This document shows, piece by piece, positions 58,113-64,000 of a stretch of 64,000 nt of DNA (its first letter is position 1; each line of letters begins with the position of its first letter). Made by a program: the position numbers and the translations under genes. This DNA is from Rhodocollybia butyracea. Its lineage: Eukaryota; Basidiomycota; Agaricomycetes; Agaricales; Omphalotaceae. The notes beneath the pieces were generated by a model. It did not search any database. It saw only the letters and a program-made list of their open reading frames with translations, and was not told the origin of the DNA. The stretch is from contig JADNRY010000014.1 in the NCBI GenBank assembly GCA_015501585.1, positions 496,001 to 560,000 on the forward strand. The letters are read 5' to 3'.

Positions 58113-58934
58113 GATTGAGAGTGCTAGGATAGTGATAGTCGTTGGGTGATAGATTGAGAAAGACCGTAAGAAAAAGGAGTTATACTCGCAGAGTAGTTAT
58201 GAGAGAAGCTGTGTGATTTGACTGAGTGAACCTGCACTTGGTGAAGAAAAGTGAAGAAAATCCTACCTGCTTTTATACTCCCTAGGCGGCGGCTGGGCCG
58301 GGTGTGAGAGGGCCAGCCTGAGCAGCGCATGTCACTGAAGTTTACGGTTTAGAACAAGTTTAGCATTGACCGATGGTCTTCCCGGATATGGTAACAGCGT
58401 TGGATAGATTGGTTCACGATGCGAAAACCCGACGTTGACATGACATTACATTCAAGAAGGGAAACTATTTCGTGAAGACTGAGGAAATCAAAACGCATCG
58501 TCTATCAGTTGATTTTAATCATGGGCTATGTTTTTAGATGAATACTTACTTATAGGATGTCCGCGTTGGTAACTGCAAGTTGCGCGTCCTGTGCATAGAA
58601 GGCTGGCAGCTTTAGTATCATCCGTCGTGGTGGTTTACCGGGCTAACTGGGTTAGGCAAATCCAACGTGTCTCGGACAGCTTTTTTGATTTAGTGAGTAG
58701 CACGCGAACGTATTTGGCAATGACGTTCAAACGTTCAAGAGAGAAACTCTACAGCGAAGAGGCCCGACTCGTAGGTATGGCAAGTATAAGCTTTGCGTTT
58801 GCGCTGTTCAATCGTGTTTTATCTTGAAAGCTTGATTGATCGGGCCAAAATACTGTTACTTCTATGAGCGCAGTGGCGGGCCAGCATGGAGAGAAAAGAG
58901 ACAGTAAGCGCCCGATATAGTATGGCCGACGTCC
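58113..58934. other. Upstream region of copy 5 and intergenic
   Basis: Contains the copy 5 promoter to about 58550, then about 380 bp of unassigned sequence. No gene recognised. Confidence 0.4.
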
Positions 58935-59687
58935 GTGTTCAATGTTCATTTTACGTCAATTGATGACTCGGTGAGGCGGTTGCGTACACAGACCTTTTGG
59001 TATGTACAGTGCCTTGCCTTCGTACCACTATCATCTATAAAGCCTGTACTCTCATCGGTGAAGTTTGAAGACAAGATACTTGGGCCAGCGCCACAGATGA
59101 CACCAGAAGGTGCGTCCTTCACGATGTCGACGAGTTTTCATTTCACTGACCGTTTTGCAGAGATAAACAACGCCGACGCGACGCTATTCACTTGCCGGAT
59201 GAGAGACAAGGAGGTTTTCAGCGGCGTCTACAACCACAAACAGCACACTCTTCATCCCCACATTCCTTCGTACACACCTTCGAAGTGGGAAGCCAATTTG
59301 CAGGCTCGATCCGTGATCCATAATAACGTGTGGAACTCGGACGATGATGATGACGAGGATGGCATGCCGGCTACCACTTGGCTCGAGTCGATCCATGCAC
59401 TTTCACCTTTGCCTAACGACAACTCCACCTGGCTGCCCTACTTTCGTAATGTCGCTGGTCCGGGTTCCTCATCAGAACAGGCAAAGGCTAATGGTGAAAC
59501 AGTCATCGAGATGAAGCTCAGCGTGCTCCTTACGCTGTTCCTCAAAGGCACGAATTTCGATGCAGGTAGATTTCCGACGGTGGGGACCGATGGGATATGG
59601 CGATTGCCACAGATGGAGGGTAACCTGGGCATTGACGAGCATCTGTTCGTCCAGGTGGGAAAGGACTTCGTCGTGAAAGTTGCGTAG
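58935..59687 (+). CDS. Uncharacterised lineage-specific protein, 250 residues
   Basis: Reads through as one frame: MFNVHFTSIDDSVRRLRTQT, ILGPAPQMTPEGASFTMSTS, LHPHIPSYTPSKWEANLQAR, NSDDDDDEDGMPATTWLESI, STWLPYFRNVAGPGSSSEQA and VIEMKLSVLLTLFLKGTNFD, ending VQVGKDFVVKVA at 59687. It has an acidic Asp tract and no signal peptide or domain that I recognise. A degraded partial copy lies at 61635-61935, so the sequence belongs to a local segmental duplication. An ATG further in may be the true start. Confidence 0.45.
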   Translation: MFNVHFTSIDDSVRRLRTQTFWYVQCLAFVPLSSIKPVLSSVKFEDKILGPAPQMTPEGASFTMSTSFHFTDRFAEINNADATLFTCRMRDKEVFSGVYNHKQHTLHPHIPSYTPSKWEANLQARSVIHNNVWNSDDDDDEDGMPATTWLESIHALSPLPNDNSTWLPYFRNVAGPGSSSEQAKANGETVIEMKLSVLLTLFLKGTNFDAGRFPTVGTDGIWRLPQMEGNLGIDEHLFVQVGKDFVVKVA

Positions 59688-59742
59688 TTGTGTAACGAAC
59701 AGTGTACTGATGATATATTTGCTATTTATGCACATTTTGAAG

Positions 59743-59841
59743 ACACCGTTGGTGAAGTGGTTATCATGCTTGCCTTCCATGTCCTCGAAGCTATCAATTT
59801 GGCTCAAGCAAGCGGCTCGGGTTCGATTCCCGAACGGTGTA
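59743..59841 (+). tRNA. tRNA-Gly(UCC) with 27-nt intron, copy 1
   Basis: Acceptor stem ACACCGT (59743-59749) pairs with ACGGTGT (59834-59840), with discriminator A at 59841. A-box region GGTGAAGTGG is followed by anticodon stem CTTGC (59769-59773) and loop CTTCCA. Anticodon TCC lies at 59776-59778. An intron at 59780-59806 interrupts after position 37 as usual, then A and stem GCAAG. The T arm TCGGG-TTCGATT-CCCGA is perfect. The mature length is 72 nt before CCA. Confidence 0.9.
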
Positions 59842-61987
59842 TGCCGAATTGCAAGAATCCATTGTACTTCTTTTGTAACGTAAACACTTTTCTTCCATCA
59901 CACCACTGGACACACCTCAGCTCAGTCATAGTATCCCGGAAAAAGGTACCAAACGACCTTCCCATTCCTCTCGTAGCCTAGCCAGCTGTCTTTCACGAAG
60001 AGAATACAGATACTTGTTCACGTATAAATTCATCTTTCACGTCCTTCAACACTACGGCACATCCTTTTCTCCAAACACCATAACTAACGATGCCCTGACA
60101 TGGCTGGCATCTCTCTAACATCTCCTGGCCACTGAAATCTGCGCGCCCCATCTAGATATTTCCTGGCTTCTTCATCACCGGGCACTGTTATCGAGTTACC
60201 AACGACAGTGCATTCGCGGTAGATGTCAATACACACGTTCCCAGAACACATCGTGCTTCTTCTCTCTTCCTTATCCAACCTCTGTACGTCTGAACCCGGG
60301 CTTAAAAACTCGCTCATCTAGGTGTTTTCTTCGACTTCCTCCATCTCAAGGGATCTCTACTCATCGGTGACGGAAATGAACGGAAAAGGGAGACCGTCTG
60401 ACCAGGACAGGAACGATGATGGGCGTAAGAATGCGAAGTGTTGTTGTGGTGTTGAGATTGCTTGTCACTGTACACGTCATTGTGCTACTCACAACGACAA
60501 TGCACTAGATGTCAATGTTCAAACCTGCAACCTTCAACCTTCAAGGTCAATCCACGCGTAATGAATCAAAGATAGTTGGAATTAGTGGTGCGGGATGCTG
60601 TACAAGTTTTTTCTGGTGGATGACCCCTTCGATTGTCTGGGCTCGTCGACGTGGAAGGGTTTTGCGAAGAAGTCTAGAAGATGCGGAAGAGCGGAATGTC
60701 TGTCTTGCGCAGTCGTCCTTCTCTAGATCTGCTGACCGTAACTCTCAATCCTATACCATTCCTGTTAGCGCCGAATTCGGTTTCTGAATAAGATACGTGG
60801 TGCGCTGCAGAAACATCCTAGGGATATTATGTTTCTGTTCTTGTGCTTCTTTCTCAACGCGATAAGTAGCTTCATCTATCCTGGAATCAAAATAAGCGTG
60901 AATGTTTCAAGCAGTCATTCTTTCCCCATTCCTGACGAAGTATCTGGAGGTGTTTAGCACATCGGCGACGTCGAATCAGGCATCCAAACTCTTACCTCGA
61001 AAATCGTGGATAAGGAGCCAAACACGCAAGATCGAATGTAGCGCGTTAATACCTGGAGCAAGCTGGGAGGAATAACTCACAGGGTAAAAGATCGATACTA
61101 TATCTCTGTCGATGACGTTGACTCTTTCTTGTCCAGCTCGACGACAACACAAAGAGATGGCTTCGCAAGAAGACGACTATGCGATGATGGTTGGCATTGA
61201 TGTGACACAGAGATCCAGGTTTAACAGTTTCGTTCAGTATCCTGCGAGTCTAAGGTTGGAACAGGCAGTACGTGAAGTTTTCTTCCAATTGTAAGCTTTC
61301 ATTTGCATATACTGGAGGGGGCTCGGCGATATGATGGTGGAACGCTTGCAAGTCTATGAGGCCAAGATGTATCTTTGTCTGGACGGTGTTTCAGAGGTCC
61401 CCAATTCACAATCTCTGAACGTATTCTGACTTTCGCTTACCTTTACACATACCTTTACACAAGGCCAATATGATACCACCGTTTCGAACAAAGAACTCCC
61501 GCAGATCCAAAAAGACGTTCTAAAAATTCAGCACGGGGGCAACGAAAAGACTCCTTACATGTTACAAGCCGCCCGCTTTTTGTTCATCGTCATTTGTGAG
61601 AAGCACCATCATGCTAGAGATGTAAGTGTAAATCCTTTTTCGCTAGGCTATAATCCGTAGCAACGTGTGGGACTCGGACTTTGGCCCCTCCTGGCTGCCG
61701 TGTTTTCGCAAATGTCGCGGGTTTGGGTTCTTCGCTGGAACACGTACTGCTGGCGATACAGTCATCGAGACGAAGCCGCAAGCTCAGCTTGCTCATGATA
61801 CTGTTCCTTGATGCTACGACTAGATGATACGCATAAATCTCTGACTCTGGGGACCGATGGGAATTGGCGGTTACTACGCGTTGACGAGCATGTGTTCATT
61901 AATCTGTTCGTTAAAGTGGTGAAAGGACTTTGTGGATGTAAGTTGTGTAACGAATATTGTACTGTCATATGATGCTTATTTTTAAAG
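59842..61987. other. Unassigned region with degraded duplication
   Basis: Several short frames (minus 60084-60317 with SITVPGDEEARKYLDGARRF; plus 60509-60787; plus 61112-61294 with MVGIDVTQRSRFNSFVQYPA) have no recognised family. From about 61635 to 61987 the sequence is a decayed copy of 59320-59742, that is, the end of the preceding gene plus the tRNA 5' flank. Confidence 0.4.
61635..61960 (+). pseudogene. Degraded copy of the 58.9-kb gene 3' end
   Basis: Matches in order: AACGTGTGG...GACTCGGAC, TGGCTGCCGTGTTTTCGCAA, GATACAGTCATCGAGA, GGGGACCGATGGGAATTGGC and GACGAGCATGTGTTC, against 59327-59645. The frame is broken by many indels. The tRNA-Gly copy 2 follows at the same relative distance as copy 1 follows the intact gene. 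Confidence 0.65.
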
Positions 61988-62081
61988 ACACCGTTGGTGA
62001 AGTGGTTATCATGCTTGCCTTCCATCGTCACTCTCTGAGCTTGAGAAGCAAGCGGCTCGGGTTCGATTCCCGAACGGTGTA
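61988..62081 (+). tRNA. tRNA-Gly(UCC) with 22-nt intron, copy 2
   Basis: Same 72-nt mature sequence as copy 1: acceptor ACACCGT/ACGGTGT, anticodon stem CTTGC/GCAAG, anticodon TCC at 62021-62023, T arm TCGGG/CCCGA. The intron (62025-62046) differs in length and sequence from copy 1 (27 nt), while the exons are identical. This fits selection on the mature tRNA. Confidence 0.9.
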
Positions 62082-62352
62082 TAAAATTCGTCGGCATAAG
62101 CAGTTGTTTTGGTACCTGATCATAATTTATTTTTTTCTCTTTCTTCCTTCACACCACTGACCAGTGGCAGTGGACACAGCTTCAGCTCAGTCACAGTATC
62201 ATGGGCAAAAGGAGCCAAAAGACTAGGACTCTCCACCTTTTCCACTCCTTGCCTTAGCTAGTTGTCTTTTACAAAGAGAATTACATCCCTTCTTGTATCA
62301 TTGTTCACATTCATTGTCCTTGTACGGATATAGCTGCTATTTATTTTGGAAG

Positions 62353-62444
62353 ACACCGTTGGTGAAGTGGTTATCATGCTTGTCCTCGAAATTGGTGGTA
62401 TTATTAGACAGCAAGCGGCTGGGGTTCGATTCCCGAACGGCGTA
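62353..62444 (+). pseudogene. tRNA-Gly pseudogene, copy 3
   Basis: Begins like copies 1 and 2 through ATCATGCTTG, but the loop bases CCTTCCA, including the anticodon, are missing and the sequence passes directly into TCCTCGAAATTGG. It resumes with GCAAGCGGCT and the T arm. The T stem (TGGGG/CCCGA) and acceptor (ACACCGT/ACGGCGT) each carry a mismatch. It cannot give a functional tRNA. Confidence 0.8.
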
Positions 62445-63517
62445 TAACAATGTATAACAATGGGAATAGTTTTGTATTTTCCATAATGTACTTGTTGAGT
62501 CGCCATTTCTTTCTTTCTCTCTTCTCCGAGTCGCCTCCACTGGACTCCTAGGATCCCACGCCTCAACTTGGGCACAGAATGTTGGGTTCTGGGTTCTGGC
62601 AACCCAAAATCTTGGCATCTTGGCCTGCCCAATGCCCATGCATGATGATACATCATTCTCATCCTAACCTTGTCTCAGTAGACAACACCTACGATTCCTG
62701 TCTTGATCTCTACACTGCTATTGTGATATCTCCCGGTATCATTCGCCTGGCCCAACTTCAAACACAGCTGATTGACAATGTGTCCCGTGTAAGTGATGAA
62801 GGAGGAACCTTGGATGTGCGTTCAGTTTTTGGTGCAGATTTCTACTCGCTACTTTCAGTCTCTATCTGCACCAGACGAGTAAAAGCCCATATAATGCTGA
62901 TGATATTGAGTGGGAAATTCTTGTCTTGCATACAGAAGATATCTTCCCACCACCCTGGGCCTTGGTGGTGAATTACCGGTTTCTCGTCAACAACCCGCCA
63001 TGGTAAACGCTCTAACGCGTATACGCGACGACCTCATGACTATCACGTTACCTACGTCAGTATTTAAAGTCACGCCATCGTTACTTTAACTTTCTTTTTC
63101 TCTCTCTTGCCTCCATCATCTTGTATCGTACGATACCCGGTCGCTAAATATATCAAGGCTACTTTCAACTTCCGTTCCATCAGTGTCTCATCCAATCCAT
63201 AGGACGTTTCCAGCCATGCGATCCCAGCACAATCCCAGCACCCCAGCTGGATATAGCTACTTCTCACGCCCCGCGCTTGGACCATATTGATTCATCCAAT
63301 CTGAAACGGTCATACGAGATGTTCAAGTGTTCAGAGGTGTTCAGTTACACAAATCAATTTTATTGATCGTCAGTGTTCTGTCTGCTTAGAGGAGACTAAA
63401 GTGTTCAAGGGTTGCAAAGAAGACTAAGATCTAGGGGTGTTTACTCTAGCTGAAGGTACAAGATAAAGGAAAAACTCGTGACTGTCCGATCATAACAAAA
63501 GCGCCGCCATTACTCTG
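62445..63517. other. Intergenic with a short unassigned frame
   Basis: A plus-strand frame at 62579-62971 (SVDNTYDSCLDLYTAIVISP; LAQLQTQLIDNVSRVSDEGG) reads like part of a protein, but no family is recognised. The rest, including 3' flank of the terpene synthase, shows nothing further. Confidence 0.35.
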
Positions 63518-64000
63518 TTAGTTTGTAGCAAAATCCTCCTCCGTCTGGGGACGACTGTATCTGGGACAAGTCGCGCACCAAAAGCTATATCCTGCCGCAA
63601 ATAGTCCCAACGCACTTGTATAGTTTTTGAGATTCTCCGAAATGTCCTTCCCTGTGTCTATTTCGACATTGAGCCTCCTTATTTTTTCCTCTTCATTAAC
63701 AATTATTCCCTTCAATAATGTCCGAGCTTGTTCATCTGGCAGGTTGTACTCTTTCATCAAGACTGGAACCGCGTTTCGAATTCTATCTGTGCATTGTTCG
63801 CGCTCCATCTGCCAGGAAAAATAATCGTTCGTCAAGCTCGCGATAATTCCAACTACGTGCTCGTATTCTCGGGCCAGCAGTTCTTCTTTTTCGCCCAATT
63901 GCAATGGGATTTTCATGGCCCAACGAATCAGGCTACACACGAAACTATATCATGTGTTGGTTAAGTCCTGCATCAACTCAAAGATATGAAGATCGGCTTA
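63518..64000 (-). CDS. Class I terpene synthase, C-terminal part (gene runs off the window)
   Basis: The last exon (about 63518-63925) reads LIRWAMKIPLQLGEKEELLA, REYEHVVGIIASLTNDYFSW and QMEREQCTDRIRNAVPVLMK. NDYFSWQME fits the NSE metal-binding triad (N, S and E at spacing 0, +4, +8) of class I terpene cyclases. The following helix EYNLPDEQARTLLKGIIVNE and the ending SFWCATCPRYSRPQ with EEDFATN are as expected for the C-terminal helices. The phrase SLTNDYFSW...ERE resembles cyclase domains of fungal di- and sesterterpene synthases more than the short sesquiterpene type; this is a judgement from memory. The acceptor before this exon is near 63926; upstream exons and the aspartate-rich motif lie beyond 64000. 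Confidence 0.72.

Larger units (their letters stand above)
50170..58530 (-). repeat. Tandem array of five about 1.55-kb units
   Basis: Start codons lie at 50818, 53410, 54947, 56560 and 58112. Spacing is about 1.54-1.61 kb except between copies 1 and 2 (2.59 kb, LRR fragment inserted). Homology extends beyond the genes. A 3' block (TACGTACACAGCAACACA), a promoter block (GGAGTATAAAAGCAGGTAGG on the minus strand) and an upstream block (TGGTCTTCCCGGATAT) recur. Copies 2-4 share an upstream extension ending TCCGGGCTAGCTAAGTAAGG. Confidence 0.85.
59640..62444 (+). repeat. Segmental duplication carrying tRNA-Gly copies
   Basis: The block 59640-60020 (gene end, tRNA, then GGACACACCTCAGCTCAGTC and CTGTCTTTCACGAAGAGAAT) is repeated at 61900-62285 (GGACACAGCTTCAGCTCAGT and TTGTCTTTTACAAAGAGAAT). 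A shorter third piece at 62340-62450 holds the dead tRNA. Confidence 0.75.

Overview
This window looks like nuclear DNA from a mushroom-forming basidiomycete (Agaricomycetes). Almost every gene is split by many short introns of about 45-60 bp. The gene families fit that group: a cell-wall alpha-1,3-glucan synthase, a small hydrophobic protein ending in CCRCF, HNH_2-type nuclease paralogs, a caspase-fold orphan, and a terpene cyclase with an NSE metal motif. Nothing indicates a bacterium, organelle or virus. All identifications come from reading motifs by eye; no database search was run.

Layout. 0.2-20.8 kb is mainly housekeeping DNA: a zinc alcohol dehydrogenase (-), TFIIS (-) divergent from the splicing factor PRP46 (+), a probable Mediator MED25-like protein (-), ribosomal protein eL8 (+), an unrecognised gene (-), a caspase-fold protein (+), TOM70 (-), a calponin-homology-like protein (-), the small hydrophobic CCRCF protein (-), and Elongator subunit ELP6 (-). 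20.8-25.1 kb is a gene-poor spacer followed by a striking secreted protein made of twelve 16-residue repeats (a candidate processed-peptide or RiPP precursor) and a hemerythrin-like gene. 25.1-31.8 kb holds a secreted GH3 beta-glucosidase, an unknown gene and DPH2 (diphthamide synthesis). 32.6-33.8 kb and 45.6-46.8 kb hold two HNH_2 paralogs, the second decayed. 34.3-43.9 kb has EOS1 divergent from a full-length alpha-1,3-glucan synthase.

The distal 20 kb is accessory. It contains a single-pass membrane protein with a PPEY motif, then five tandem copies of a small cysteine-rich secreted protein (about 1.55 kb units, 50.3-58.3 kb). An LRR-type fragment lies between copies 1 and 2. After this comes a lineage-specific gene and a segmental duplication carrying three intron-containing tRNA-Gly(UCC) copies, one of them dead. 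The right edge cuts into a terpene synthase gene whose 5' part lies outside.

Two themes recur. (1) Conserved genes (TFIIS, PRP46 and others) carry isolated one-base frameshifts, several at homopolymers. These look more like assembly errors than real pseudogenes. (2) Splice-site and intron variation is visible: GC-AG introns in TFIIS, DPH2 and one HNH copy, an extra intron in one of five tandem paralogs, and a 115-bp inverted-repeat element inside a GH3 intron.
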